DNA from: Dehalococcoidales bacterium
GTDB lineage: Bacteria; Chloroflexota; Dehalococcoidia; Dehalococcoidales; BS750m-G39
DNA length: 64,000 nt
Direction of reading: 5' to 3'
Assembly: GCA_022865485.1 (NCBI GenBank)
Contig: JALHSZ010000006.1
Location: 1 to 64,000, forward strand
In this document: one piece after another, positions 54,976 through 63,283 of the stretch
How the letters are laid out: each line of letters opens with the position of its first letter
Numbering within the stretch: position 1 is the first letter of the stretch
Made by a program: the position numbers and the translations under genes
Notes under the pieces: model-generated
Seen by the model: the letters and a program-made list of their open reading frames with translations, nothing else
What the model was told of the DNA's origin: nothing
Databases searched by the model: none

Positions 54976-55554
54976 TCATCCCCCGCACCCCACAATAATA
55001 TCATCCAGCGCCCGCTTGGGCACGTGGTGCACCTCGTCCTTATCCCGCCAGTACTTAATATCGCCGTCGGCGCCCACCTTCTCCAGCGTCACCTTCTCCC
55101 TGGGCTTGCCCAGCGCCAGCACGAGCAAAATCTCATAGTGCTCCGGAATCTTGAGCAGCTTGCGCAGCTTGGTCCTTTGCACTGCCGCCAGGATGCATCC
55201 CCCCAGCCCCCTCTCGGTAGCACCGAGCATGATGCTCTGGGCGGCGACGCCGTGGTCGCAGAGGAAAGCGGAGCTGATGCTGGTATCCCCGAGCACGATG
55301 ATATAGGCCGTCGGCCTCTCGCCCTCGGCGGGACCGCGCCAGTCCTTGATGTAGCCCGCCCACCTGAGGCAGGGGAAGATGAGCGCGTTCCTCTCTGGCT
55401 GGCAGGACAGGATATATTTGAGCGGCTGCAGGTTAGCGGCGGAAGCCGAGAGCCGCCCCAGGTCGACCAGCTCCTTCAGCGTCGCCAACTCCACGGGCAC
55501 TTCCTGGTGAAAGCGCCGGTAGCTGCGGTTTTTAACTATCAAGTCTCTTATCAT
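54976..55554 (-). CDS. nitroreductase-family flavoprotein
   Basis: A 192-residue FMN-dependent reductase from ATG 55554, which has GAGGAG 6 bases upstream; an extended frame to 55599 has no ribosome site. NRSYRRFHQEVPVE is the family N-terminal FMN motif, LGRLSASAANLQPLKY the second, and GLGGCILAAV the third. It acts on nitro or quinone compounds in general; the physiological substrate is unknown. Confidence 0.88.
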   Translation of the reverse strand: MIRDLIVKNRSYRRFHQEVPVELATLKELVDLGRLSASAANLQPLKYILSCQPERNALIFPCLRWAGYIKDWRGPAEGERPTAYIIVLGDTSISSAFLCDHGVAAQSIMLGATERGLGGCILAAVQRTKLRKLLKIPEHYEILLVLALGKPREKVTLEKVGADGDIKYWRDKDEVHHVPKRALDDIIVGCGG

Positions 55555-55575
55555 CGGCATCTCCTCGTCTTGCTT

Positions 55576-55749
55576 CACATAACGGCAAGACCAAAACAAA
55601 TAAACTTTACCCCGAATCCGTGCCTATATTACATAACGGAGCGAGCAAAACAAATCAAAACAATTCCCCTTTTTCCCGAATTCCTGCCTGATTTAACATA
55701 ACTCGAAAAACAAACAATTAAAGCTGTCAGGCGTGAATTGTTTTCCCCA
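55576..55749. repeat. long inverted-repeat partner, left copy
   Basis: An AT-rich ~175-base non-coding element with three internal ACATAAC units (about 55-65 bases apart), each followed by an AAACAAA-type run and, in two, CCCGAATNC-TGCCT. Its reverse complement closely matches 60683-60874. No gene is seen between 55555 and 55772. Confidence 0.85.
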
Positions 55750-55772
55750 AACAAAACGCCTTTTTGTCGCCC

Positions 55773-56276
55773 CTACTTATACCTCTTCACCTCGAACCGG
55801 TACAGCTCCACCGGCTCGTCGGGGTCTATGCCCGCCTTCAGCCGGCAGATGCCGACCTGCTCCTCGACCGTATTCACCCCTTCCAGGTCGGGCAGGAGCA
55901 GCCCCTTGCGCCACCCCGCCTCCACGATGACCCCGTACCGCTTGGGGTCGAGCTGGTCCTGGCTCTCTACCCACTCGGGCTTGCTCAGCACGTCTATACT
56001 GTAGTCAAGGTGCTTAAGCTCGGCTCTGGTGACCGGCAGGAAGCGAGGGTCTCTACTGGCTGAGCTGATGGCGTTGGCTACTATCTCCTCGGCCACGTTA
56101 GCGTGCTGGGGCTCGAAGGTGCCGATGCAGCCCCTCAGCTCGCCGAGCTTATGGATGGAAACGAAGACGCCCCTCTTCTCCTTCATCTCGGCGCTAAGCC
56201 TTTTAGGCTGAAAGACTTCGCCCTTTCTAACGTAGGCCTCCACCGTCTTCTGGGCCAGTCTCACCAGTGGGTGCAT
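55773..56276 (-). CDS. amrA: AmmeMemoRadiSam system protein A (AMMECR1 domain)
   Basis: A 167-residue AMMECR1-domain protein. The hallmark [12 protein letters not shown] is near residue 45, and the conserved [21 protein letters not shown] segment is near residue 112. It is the last gene of a three-gene minus-strand operon with MEMO1-like and radical SAM proteins, which defines the AmmeMemoRadiSam group of unknown function. Only a base separates it from protein B. The symbol is used by some databases only. Confidence 0.92.
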   Translation of the reverse strand: MHPLVRLAQKTVEAYVRKGEVFQPKRLSAEMKEKRGVFVSIHKLGELRGCIGTFEPQHANVAEEIVANAISSASRDPRFLPVTRAELKHLDYSIDVLSKPEWVESQDQLDPKRYGVIVEAGWRKGLLLPDLEGVNTVEEQVGICRLKAGIDPDEPVELYRFEVKRYK

Positions 56277-56277
56277 C

Positions 56278-57096
56278 TCATTCCCCTCCGCCCTTAATGA
56301 TTATCCCCGCATAGCCTACCACGCTCGAGTAATCGCCGGTGACATCACCGCTGGTCTGGTATTTGACCAGTTCCGCCCCCGTGGCTCCCAGTTCCTTGGC
56401 GGCAACGATAAGGCTGACTGCGGGGGCGTAGCCGCACATGGTGATATTGAACTCAACGACCCTTTTCAGCAGCTCATCTTCGTTCAAATCCAGCATGGCT
56501 TCTATGGCTTGCCTGTCCTTCTCCTGCGCCGACTCCTGTGGCTCGTAGTGGCTCATGTCGCTTGAGGCTACGATTACCACCTCTTTACCCAGTTCCTTGA
56601 CCGCCTCGGCTATCTCACGGCCGACCTCCTTGTAGATAGCGCCGCTGGGGTGGCCAAAGACGATGGGGACTAGCTTAAAATCGGGCTTAAAGTATTGCAA
56701 AAACGGGAGCTGAACCTCGATAGAGTGCTCGTAGATTTGAGCTTTATCATCCTCTTCCAGGTGCTTGGAGGTGGCTAGAATCTTCTTGCCCAGTTCCGAA
56801 TCAATCTCCACCTCTCCCAGTGGCGTTTTCCACTTGCCTTCGGTCATGATGCTTAAAGGCTTGCCGGCTCCGGTGTGGTTGGGCCCCATGATGATAAAGG
56901 TGTCCTTAAACCTGATTCTGGATACAACCGCCCCCGCCACCGGCCCGGAATAGATATAGCCAGCATGGGGCAAAACCAGGCCAATTACCTCTTCTTTGGC
57001 CATCTCCTCAATTTTAACCATTCCCTCAATCATCGCCTTAAGCTCTGAGGCTGATGCCGGATAGAACTGCCCGGCGACAACTGGATTTCTAACCAT
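56278..57096 (-). CDS. amrB: AmmeMemoRadiSam system protein B (MEMO1 family)
   Basis: A 272-residue MEMO1-like protein, related to non-haem iron dioxygenases. [19 protein letters not shown] opens the fold; the putative metal ligands include the histidine in [11 protein letters not shown] and those in [13 protein letters not shown] and SSDMSHYE. A cysteine in [11 protein letters not shown] matches the conserved Cys. Second gene of the operon. Confidence 0.93.
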   Translation of the reverse strand: MVRNPVVAGQFYPASASELKAMIEGMVKIEEMAKEEVIGLVLPHAGYIYSGPVAGAVVSRIRFKDTFIIMGPNHTGAGKPLSIMTEGKWKTPLGEVEIDSELGKKILATSKHLEEDDKAQIYEHSIEVQLPFLQYFKPDFKLVPIVFGHPSGAIYKEVGREIAEAVKELGKEVVIVASSDMSHYEPQESAQEKDRQAIEAMLDLNEDELLKRVVEFNITMCGYAPAVSLIVAAKELGATGAELVKYQTSGDVTGDYSSVVGYAGIIIKGGGE

Positions 57097-57110
57097 CTTG
57101 CGCTCCTCTC

Positions 57111-58133
57111 CTAGGCCGGAGTCCTGAAGTTAAGCTCCGCCCCGCAGAACCGGCACTTTGAGCCCTCCAGCCCGACCAGCTGGGTCTGGTAACCGAACCT
57201 GTTGACAATAGTGTTGCCACAGGAGTAGCAGACAGTATTTTCACGGCTGTGCCCGGGGACGTTGCCCGTATAGACAAACTTAAGCCCGGCCTTGGCCCCA
57301 ATCTCGCAGGCATGCTCCAGAGTTGATACCGGGGTTGGGGGTAAACCTTTCATGTTGTGATAGGGATAGAACCGGGTCACATGCCACGGCGTCAGTTCGC
57401 CCAGCCCTTCCCTTATCCAGTTGGCGATGCCCTCAAGCTGCTGGTCATCGTCGTTCATGGTGGGTATGATATTGGTCACCACCTCAACGTGCATATTCCA
57501 CTTATCTTTAGCTCGTTGAGCAACCTCAAGTATTCCCCGCCAGCGGTTTACCTTAGCCAGCTTTTGGTAGAGGGAGTCGGTGAAACCCTTGATATCAACC
57601 CGCCAGGCATCAAGGTAAGGCCCGATGGTATCCAGCGCCTCAGGGGTGAGGAAGCCGTTGGTCACATAGACGGTGTAGAGGTGGTTCTGCTTAGCCAGCT
57701 TGGCAGAGTCGAGGGTATATTCAAACCAGATGCTGGGCTCATTATATGTCCAGGCGATACCCTGGCAGCAATAGCGTATTGCCAGTTCCACGGCCGCCTG
57801 GGGCGGGACTTCGTTGCAACCGAGCCACGGCTCGTTATCGGCGGGGCAGGAAATCTCCCAGTTCTGGCAGTCCCAGCAGTGGAAGTTGCATCCCCACCCC
57901 CCTATGGAGAAGGCCAGAGTGCCGGGAAAGAAGTGGAAAAGGGGCTTCTTTTCGATAGGGTCGGCGGCTACCGATGACGCTTTGGCGTAGTTCAGGTTAT
58001 ACAATACGCCGTCATGGTTCTGATAGACCCGGCAGACGCCGAACTTACCGGGAGCTATATTGCAGCGCCACTGGCAGGTATTGCACCTTACCCTGGAGTG
58101 GGGTAGCTTCTCATAGAGCATTGCCTCGTGCAT
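57111..58133 (-). CDS. amrS: AmmeMemoRadiSam system radical SAM enzyme
   Basis: A 340-residue radical SAM protein. The cluster motif CNFHCWDCQN (CX3CX2C) is at ~residue 80; upstream cysteines (CNTCQWRC and CRVY) and a C-terminal CYSCGN...CRFCGA pair suggest additional metal sites. TWTYNEPSIWFEY is typical of PflA-like activators. First gene of the operon; a TGC-extended TATAAT (58150-58155 on the minus strand) is upstream with GGAG before the ATG. Confidence 0.93.
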   Translation of the reverse strand: MHEAMLYEKLPHSRVRCNTCQWRCNIAPGKFGVCRVYQNHDGVLYNLNYAKASSVAADPIEKKPLFHFFPGTLAFSIGGWGCNFHCWDCQNWEISCPADNEPWLGCNEVPPQAAVELAIRYCCQGIAWTYNEPSIWFEYTLDSAKLAKQNHLYTVYVTNGFLTPEALDTIGPYLDAWRVDIKGFTDSLYQKLAKVNRWRGILEVAQRAKDKWNMHVEVVTNIIPTMNDDDQQLEGIANWIREGLGELTPWHVTRFYPYHNMKGLPPTPVSTLEHACEIGAKAGLKFVYTGNVPGHSRENTVCYSCGNTIVNRFGYQTQLVGLEGSKCRFCGAELNFRTPA

Positions 58134-58206
58134 GATGCTCCTTTTTGTAATTATAGCACTTGCCTTGGGTCAATTATAACCCCTTTAGAGGTAGAAAAAT
58201 AATACC

Positions 58207-58235
58207 TTGACTACATAACTACCACCAGCTAGACT
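58207..58235 (+). promoter_or_regulatory. coaE promoter (leaderless start)
   Basis: TTGACT (58207-58212), 17 bases, TAGACT (58230-58235). Transcription would begin at ~58242, next to the ATG at 58243. Confidence 0.6.
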
Positions 58236-58242
58236 TGGTGGG

Positions 58243-58851
58243 ATGAAGGTTATTGGTCTTACCGGTGGTATAGGCAGCGGCAAGAGCACTGTGTCCCGGT
58301 TCCTTGAGGAATTGGGGGCGGTGACTATTGATGCCGATAAGGTAGGGCATGAGGCGTTCAAGCCAGGTACCGAGACCTGGCGGGAAGTGGCAGCTGCCTT
58401 CGGCAAGGAGATTCTCAACCCCGATGGTGAGATTGACCGTCAGAAGCTGGGCAAGATAGTCTTTAGCGACTCCCAGGCTCTAGCCCGCCTGAACCAGATA
58501 GTGCACCCCCGCATATATGCCTTGGTGAAAGCCAAAATCGAGGACTATCGGCGGTGGGGGGTGGGGGTGGTGGTGCTGGAAGCCCCGCTCCTGCTGGAAG
58601 TGGGCAGACCTTCGTTGGCCGACGAGGTAGACGAGGTCTGGGTTACGGTTGCCCCGGAGGCTGTCGTCTTGAAGCGGCTGGAGAAGAAGACAGGGCTTTC
58701 CCAAGCGCAGTCCCGGGCCCGCATCCGTTCCCAGCTGCCTTCAAAAGAAAGGCTAAAGCACGCCGACGTGGTTATTGATACCGATTGCCGTCTTGACGAG
58801 TTGAAGGCGAGGGTGGAAAAGCTATGGCGGAGGCTTTCGCTTGACACCTAG
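58243..58851 (+). CDS. coaE: dephospho-CoA kinase
   Basis: A 202-residue P-loop kinase for the last CoA step. Walker A GGIGSGKST is at residues 8-16, and the IDADKVGHEAF motif of the acceptor site follows. Length is normal. It has no Shine-Dalgarno sequence, in keeping with a leaderless start. The promoter of the ribosomal-protein group lies within its 3' end. Confidence 0.96.
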   Translation: MKVIGLTGGIGSGKSTVSRFLEELGAVTIDADKVGHEAFKPGTETWREVAAAFGKEILNPDGEIDRQKLGKIVFSDSQALARLNQIVHPRIYALVKAKIEDYRRWGVGVVVLEAPLLLEVGRPSLADEVDEVWVTVAPEAVVLKRLEKKTGLSQAQSRARIRSQLPSKERLKHADVVIDTDCRLDELKARVEKLWRRLSLDT

Positions 58852-58870
58852 CCTTAGTGCTTGGTAGAAT
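58841..58870 (+). promoter_or_regulatory. rplU-rpmA-rpmE promoter
   Basis: TTGACA (58841-58846, inside the end of coaE), 18 bases, TAGAAT (58865-58870), ~20 bases before the rplU TTG. Confidence 0.6.
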
Positions 58871-58891
58871 ATTCTGTTTGTTTTCGGAGGT

Positions 58892-59281
58892 TTGAAGATT
58901 TACGCTGTTATTGAAACTGGTGGTAAGCAGTACAAGGTAAGCCCCGGCCAGACCATAGATGTGGAACGCCTGGACGTGGCGGAAGGTAAAACCGTTGACT
59001 TGGACAGGGTACTGCTTATTGGCGACGGTAAACGGGTAACGGTAGGCGCGCCCACTGTGGATGGAGCCAAGGTAGTGGCTACCTCGCAGGGGGAGGGCAA
59101 GGGCGATAAGGTTATCATCTTTAAGTATAAGCCCAAGGTGCGCTACCGTAAGAAGACAGGACACCGTCAGTTTTATACCAGATTGGTTATAGATAAGATA
59201 ATTGAGCCGGGGGCGGCATCAGCCAAGCCGCCAAAGAAGGCTCAGCGGCGGAAAAATGAGGTGACTAAGGATGGCACATAA
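58892..59281 (+). CDS. rplU: 50S ribosomal protein L21
   Basis: A 129-residue L21. [15 protein letters not shown] opens the protein, and [14 protein letters not shown] is the C-terminal RNA-binding signature. It starts with TTG after CGGAGG and has a ~20-residue Lys/Ala-rich tail beyond the core. Its stop overlaps rpmA by 11 bases. Confidence 0.97.
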   Translation: MKIYAVIETGGKQYKVSPGQTIDVERLDVAEGKTVDLDRVLLIGDGKRVTVGAPTVDGAKVVATSQGEGKGDKVIIFKYKPKVRYRKKTGHRQFYTRLVIDKIIEPGAASAKPPKKAQRRKNEVTKDGT

Positions 59282-59525
59282 AAAGGCAGGCGGCACCAGC
59301 CGTTGCGGCCGCGATAGCCAGTCCAAGCGGCTGGGAGTCAAGATATACGCGGGACAGAAGGTAAATGCCGGTACTATCCTGGTGCGGCAGCGGGGCACAC
59401 GCATTCACCCTGGCGATAATGTGGGTGTGGGCAAGGACTACACCCTCTTTGCCTTGGTTGACGGCGTGGTTGCCTTTGAACCGACCAGCAACAACCGGAG
59501 AAAGGTCAGCGTTTACGCTAGCTGA
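59271..59525 (+). CDS. rpmA: 50S ribosomal protein L27
   Basis: An 84-residue L27. [24 protein letters not shown] is the canonical start without a cleavable N-terminal extension, followed by [13 protein letters not shown]-like residues (here [13 protein letters not shown]). It is placed directly after L21, as in most bacteria. Confidence 0.98.
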   Translation: MAHKKAGGTSRCGRDSQSKRLGVKIYAGQKVNAGTILVRQRGTRIHPGDNVGVGKDYTLFALVDGVVAFEPTSNNRRKVSVYAS

Positions 59526-59533
59526 TTGGCTTA

Positions 59534-59740
59534 ATGAAGAGCAAGATTCACCCTGAATTTTATACTGATGCCAAGGTGATTTGTGCCTGTGGCAATACCT
59601 TTACCGTCGGTTCGACCAAGAAGACGTTAAAGGTTGAGCTTTGCAGTAAGTGCCATCCCTTTTTCACCAGGGAGCGCCGAATGGTGGACACACTGGGGCG
59701 CGTGGAACGGTTTAAGAAGCGCTACAAGCTGGAGGATTAG
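59534..59740 (+). CDS. rpmE: 50S ribosomal protein L31
   Basis: A 68-residue zinc-binding (C+) L31. The cysteine pairs CAC near residue 18 and CSKC near residue 36 form the zinc ribbon, and [10 protein letters not shown] is the usual signature. A terminator follows at 59761-59788. Confidence 0.96.
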   Translation: MKSKIHPEFYTDAKVICACGNTFTVGSTKKTLKVELCSKCHPFFTRERRMVDTLGRVERFKKRYKLED

Positions 59741-59760
59741 ATAAACATCTTTTAAGGGTA

Positions 59761-59788
59761 GGAGCGGGTTGTAAAGCCGCTCCTTTTT
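59761..59788 (+). terminator. Rho-independent terminator after rpmE
   Basis: GGAGCGG pairs with CCGCTCC (7 bp, 9-base loop) and is followed by TTTTT. It lies only 6 bases before the next ATG. Confidence 0.85.
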
Positions 59789-59793
59789 CTATT

Positions 59794-60672
59794 ATGGCGG
59801 AACGATTTTATTACGGAGGTCAGGCGGTTATTGAGGGGGTGATGATGCGGGGGCGGAAGGCGATGGTGACCGCCGTGCGTCGTCCCAATGGCGAGCTGGC
59901 TATGGATAGCCAGCCGCTGGGGGGTATCTATTCGGGCTGGATGAGAAGAACCCCGCTGCTCCGGGGCATCATCGTTTTGATTGAGGTCATGGTGCTGGGG
60001 ATGAAGACGCTGCTCTATTCAGCTAATGTCTCTCTGGAGGAGGAAAAGGCGGAGATCTCGGGGTGGCTGGTCTGGCTGCTGGTAGGTGTTTCCCTGGCGG
60101 TGGCCGTTGTCCTCTTCTTTATGGCGCCTCTTTTCCTGACCAAGTTGCTGGGCTCTTATATCACTTCGTCAGTGGTGTTCAGCCTGGTAGAGGGCTTAAT
60201 ACGGGTGGCTATTATTATTGTCTACCTGTGGGCGATTGGGCTGATGCCTGATATTAAGCGGTATTTCGCCTATCACGGCGCTGAGCATAAGACGGTTAAT
60301 GCCTATGAGGGTGGGGTGCCGCTGGAGGTGGAGGCCGTTAAGAAGTATAGTACGGCCCACGTCCGCTGCGGTACCAGTTTCCTCTTTACCGTGGTCATCA
60401 TAGCTATCATTGTCTTTGCCCTGGTGGGGCTGCCGGCGACGTGGATGCTGGTGCTATCCAGGATAGTGCTGCTGCCGGTGATTGCCGCCTTCGCCTATGA
60501 GGTCATCTACCTCAGCGGCAGGCATGCCGATAACGTCTTCGTGAGGGTGCTGATGGCACCGGGGCGGTGGCTGCAGAGGCTGACCACGAGGGAGCCTGAC
60601 GACGGCCAGCTCGAGGTGGCTATATCGGCGCTCAAGAGGGCAGTGGAGTTGGACGAGGCGAAGGCGACATAA
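59794..60672 (+). CDS. DUF1385-family membrane protein
   Basis: A 292-residue protein with four or five membrane helices. RFYYGGQAVIEGVMMRGRK at the N-terminus and YHGAEHKTVNAYEGG in the centre are hallmark DUF1385 motifs; the His/Glu pattern suggests a metal site at the membrane. The family often follows rpmE and precedes prfA; here prfA is missing and the right-hand inverted repeat begins 11 bases on. The ATG follows the terminator with no ribosome site. Confidence 0.9.
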   Translation: MAERFYYGGQAVIEGVMMRGRKAMVTAVRRPNGELAMDSQPLGGIYSGWMRRTPLLRGIIVLIEVMVLGMKTLLYSANVSLEEEKAEISGWLVWLLVGVSLAVAVVLFFMAPLFLTKLLGSYITSSVVFSLVEGLIRVAIIIVYLWAIGLMPDIKRYFAYHGAEHKTVNAYEGGVPLEVEAVKKYSTAHVRCGTSFLFTVVIIAIIVFALVGLPATWMLVLSRIVLLPVIAAFAYEVIYLSGRHADNVFVRVLMAPGRWLQRLTTREPDDGQLEVAISALKRAVELDEAKAT

Positions 60673-60682
60673 GCCTCTTTTT

Positions 60683-60874
60683 CGGGGGAAAACAATTCAC
60701 GGGTGGATGGCTTTAATTGTTTGTTTCTAGAGTTATGTTAATTCAGGCACGAATTTGGGAGAAAAGGGATTTGTTTTGATTTGTTTTGATTTGTTTTGCC
60801 CTCTCCGTTATGTAAAAATAGGCACGGATTCGGGTTTTGAGTTTATTTGTTTTTCTTCCCCGTTATGTTAATCT
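60683..60874. repeat. long inverted-repeat partner, right copy
   Basis: Non-coding AT-rich element whose reverse complement matches 55576-55749 over nearly its full length, with one extra TTGTTTTGAT unit (60772-60801 region). It contains GTTATGT at three places and runs over the hisI stop codon (60868-60870). Confidence 0.85.
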
Positions 60875-61206
60875 TCCACATCTTTCGGGTTTAGCCGCTG
60901 GAAGAAGCAGGTGGGGTTGCCGGTGTGGCAGACGGGGCCGCTGGCTTTGCCCTTGATTAAGATGGTGTCGCTGTCGCAGTCTTTCCAGACCTCGCGGACC
61001 TTGATGATGCTGCCGGAGGTTTCGCCTTTGTGCCAGAGCTCCTGGCGGCTGCGGCTGTAGAACCAGGCTTCGCCGCTGGTCAGGGTGCGGCGCAGGGCTT
61101 CGGCGTTCATGTAGGCGAGCATGAGGACTTCGCCAGTGTCGGTGTCCTGGGCGATGGCGGGGATGAGGCCGTCTTTGTTGAATCTGATGTCTTTGGTCAG
61201 TTTCAT
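60868..61206 (-). CDS. hisI: phosphoribosyl-AMP cyclohydrolase
   Basis: A 112-residue enzyme for the third histidine step. LAYMNAEALRRT, TSGEAWFYSRSRQELWHKGETSG and the metal-ligand DCDSDTILI segment with CHTGNPTCFF are complete. It has no fused HisE domain. It is separated from hisA, on the same strand, by a ~2 kb accessory insertion. Confidence 0.97.
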   Translation of the reverse strand: MKLTKDIRFNKDGLIPAIAQDTDTGEVLMLAYMNAEALRRTLTSGEAWFYSRSRQELWHKGETSGSIIKVREVWKDCDSDTILIKGKASGPVCHTGNPTCFFQRLNPKDVED

Positions 61207-61336
61207 TTTTTAGTCCTTCAGGGGAAGGATTGCCTAATTATATAACATTTTGGGGGGTTTTGCTTCCACCCCACGCCCCATCTTGGATAGCAAAGGTATT
61301 TTTGTCCCACCCGCCCACCCACAAGCGTTTTTTAAA

Positions 61337-61353
61337 AGGGGGCGATGCCCCCT
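61337..61353. repeat. short hairpin repeat (AGGGGGC-GAT-GCCCCCT)
   Basis: Perfect 7-bp stem followed by CTTAGG, in the gap upstream of hisI. Same plan as 15240-15258 and 28406-28428. Confidence 0.55.
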
Positions 61354-61387
61354 CTTAGGCTCCCCTTTTATCTAGTAGGGTGGCGAC

Positions 61388-61561
61388 ATGGCATTATATT
61401 GGCTGTGGGCGTTTTGTGTTATTGTAGTCTTACGGTTGCGTTTAGTCCATAGATTGCACAATTCGGTAGTGGGTCAATTTGAAATCATTGACAAGGCTGG
61501 TTGCAAGGATTATTATGAAGAAAAGGGATGTATTAAGAGGCTCTCCAATGCTAATGACTGA
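61388..61561 (+). CDS. possible 57-residue single-helix protein
   Basis: An open frame whose first ~20 residues (LYWLWAFCVIVVLRLRL) would form one transmembrane helix, followed by a charged tail. Weak ribosome site (AGGGTGG). It overlaps the next gene's start in another frame, and a strong promoter at 61488 lies inside it. It could be chance. Confidence 0.22.
   Translation: MALYWLWAFCVIVVLRLRLVHRLHNSVVGQFEIIDKAGCKDYYEEKGCIKRLSNAND
61488..61516 (+). promoter_or_regulatory. promoter of dCTP-deaminase-like/Panacea islet
   Basis: TTGACA (61488-61493), exactly 17 bases, TATTAT (61511-61516). Transcription from ~61523 excludes the ATGs at 61479 and 61515 as starts. Confidence 0.7.
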
Positions 61562-62195
61562 CGATATGATTCGTTCAGCAGTACATGAGGGCAACCTGCA
61601 AATCCACGATTTTGACGATTCCTGCTTACACCCAGCAACATATGATGCCCGTCTCGGTGAAGAAGCCATAACAAGCTCTTTCAGGGAAAAGATAAACCCC
61701 AGTAACAAGGGGCTATTCACGATACCAGCTGGAGACTTTGCCCTTGTAACCACGCATGAGAAATTCAAACTCTCTGCTAGTGTGGCAGGTCATATTGGTT
61801 TACGTTCGCATTATAGCAAAAAGGGGTTGTCTTTATTATCCGGCCCGCAGATAGACCCAGGCTTTAATGGTGTTCTTGTTGTAGGGTTGTCTAATCTAAG
61901 CCCTAGAGATGTCACAATTCCTTACAAAGAGAGATTCTGCACTTTGGAGTTCTATAAACTAGCTGAGCCAGCCAGTGTACTTTATCATGGTGAGTATCAA
62001 AACCAAAAGGGAATCTCTCCACGGGACTTGGAAAATCTTGTAGAGGCTCAGGGGATGACTTTCGGGCAGGTGATAAAGCTATTGGGAGATTTATCACTTA
62101 ATGTGAAATCACTATCAGATTCAGTTACATTTCTTAAATGGGCGATTCCAGTAGCCTTTGCTATAATAGCTATATTAATAGCTGTCATTAGATAA
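61548..62195 (+). CDS. dCTP deaminase/dUTPase-like protein with C-terminal membrane anchor
   Basis: A 215-residue protein. ATG 61548 has AAGAGG 7 bases upstream and lies after the promoter. The Dcd/dUTPase beta-fold covers residues 1-150: HPATYDARLG (28-37), GLRSHYSKKGL (84-94) and IDPGFNG (102-108). Where E. coli Dcd has its catalytic Glu (in VLEFYN, as I recall), this protein has Gly113, while the Asp103 shared with dUTPases remains. Residues ~198-214 form one membrane helix, not known to me for this family. AT-rich, upstream of a Panacea gene. It may bind or cleave nucleotides at the membrane. Confidence 0.7.
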   Translation: MLMTDDMIRSAVHEGNLQIHDFDDSCLHPATYDARLGEEAITSSFREKINPSNKGLFTIPAGDFALVTTHEKFKLSASVAGHIGLRSHYSKKGLSLLSGPQIDPGFNGVLVVGLSNLSPRDVTIPYKERFCTLEFYKLAEPASVLYHGEYQNQKGISPRDLENLVEAQGMTFGQVIKLLGDLSLNVKSLSDSVTFLKWAIPVAFAIIAILIAVIR

Positions 62196-62227
62196 TTAAA
62201 GCTAGTCAACAATAATGGAGGGATGGG

Positions 62228-62683
62228 ATGGCAAAATATACTGCTAGGGATGTGGCGGAATACTATCTCTGTTGTTCTACTGATAGGGAATCGGGGGATT
62301 TAATCTCTAACCTAAAAATTCAAAAACTAGTCTATTATGCTCAGGGTATTCATCTAGCAGCCACAGGTAAGCCACTATTTGATGAGGAGATTGTAGCATG
62401 GATTCATGGGCCTGTAGTTGAGAGTTTATACCACCAATATAAGCATAATGAAGATGGCCCAATTGAGCCTACACCAAACTATGATTTGCCGAAGTTTGAT
62501 AAAGATACCAAACAACTCTTAGATGAAGTATATCGTGTTATAGGTCAATATTCTGCTTGGAAGCTCAGGGAAATGACACACAATGAGACTCCTTGGATGA
62601 GAGCGTATAGAAATGGCCCTGGCTCAGTCATTGCACATGCAGATATGGCTGAATATTTCAAACCTTTTGTTAAGGTTAATTAG
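62228..62683 (+). CDS. Panacea-domain antitoxin (SocA-like, DUF4065)
   Basis: A 151-residue protein. ISNLKIQKLVYYAQGIHLAATGKPLF, then AWIHGPVVESLYHQYK, is the core Panacea/SocA pattern, and the SAWKLREMTHNETPW helix completes it. The domain serves as the neutralising part of many unrelated toxins. GGAGG lies 6 bases before the ATG. The neighbour begins 2 bases after its stop. Confidence 0.9.
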   Translation: MAKYTARDVAEYYLCCSTDRESGDLISNLKIQKLVYYAQGIHLAATGKPLFDEEIVAWIHGPVVESLYHQYKHNEDGPIEPTPNYDLPKFDKDTKQLLDEVYRVIGQYSAWKLREMTHNETPWMRAYRNGPGSVIAHADMAEYFKPFVKVN

Positions 62684-62685
62684 TC

Positions 62686-63111
62686 TTGCCTAAAAAACGC
62701 ACAACTTATGTTACTTCACCTGCCCAACCCACAACTAGCACCAGCATAAATATTCCTGAAAGGGTATCTACCCCATTTACACAGCAGCCCATAACTTTCA
62801 GTATTGAATGTTGTGATGGAAAGTGGTGCTTCAATAAAATAAAAGAACTGCGAGAAAAGGCTAATCTTGCTGCCAGATTACATGAATTGAGCCAATTGGC
62901 TTGGGGCGATAGTAAACAAACTAGTAGACAATCGCTTGGTTATGAGACTTTAGACCATATTAAAGTAACTAGTAAGAAATTACCAGCGGGGGCTAGAAAA
63001 ATAGGATTTGTTTACCATAATAATCATCGGATGATAGGTTATCGAGATGTGCAAGGCATTTTTCACATTCTTTGGTTTGATTACAATGGGAAGTTATACA
63101 AACACAACTAG
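62686..63111 (+). CDS. candidate toxin paired with Panacea antitoxin
   Basis: A 141-residue protein starting with TTG. The first ~40 residues are Thr/Pro/Ser-rich and probably disordered. The C-terminal ~100 residues contain a basic helix (CFNKIKELREKANLAARL), then KLPAGARKIGFVYH, MIGYRDVQGIFHILWFDYNGKLYKH. The compact beta ending with conserved-looking R, H and Y could be an RNase-like or nucleotide-binding toxin. Its place after a Panacea gene is the main reason to call it a toxin; no family recognised with certainty. Confidence 0.6.
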   Translation: MPKKRTTYVTSPAQPTTSTSINIPERVSTPFTQQPITFSIECCDGKWCFNKIKELREKANLAARLHELSQLAWGDSKQTSRQSLGYETLDHIKVTSKKLPAGARKIGFVYHNNHRMIGYRDVQGIFHILWFDYNGKLYKHN

Positions 63112-63132
63112 TCTTAAGGGGCGAGTTCTAAA

Positions 63133-63231
63133 ATGTTTTCAATAGTCCAAATCCGGCTTGCAATCCCCGCTGCCATTGCTGGCGTTCTCGGATATGGATT
63201 AGCCAGTGTCTTATGTGGCCTGTCCCATTAA
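63133..63231 (+). CDS. possible 32-residue hydrophobic peptide
   Basis: A short frame encoding one membrane helix (LAIPAAIAGVLGYGLASVL) with a weak GGGGCGAG ribosome site. It lies 21 bases after the candidate toxin. It may be a type I-like or accessory peptide, or a chance frame. Confidence 0.25.
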   Translation: MFSIVQIRLAIPAAIAGVLGYGLASVLCGLSH

Positions 63232-63283
63232 GATATTGCATATCCCTTTAAACTACCCCTTTGAACAGGTCAGCATTTAAGTT

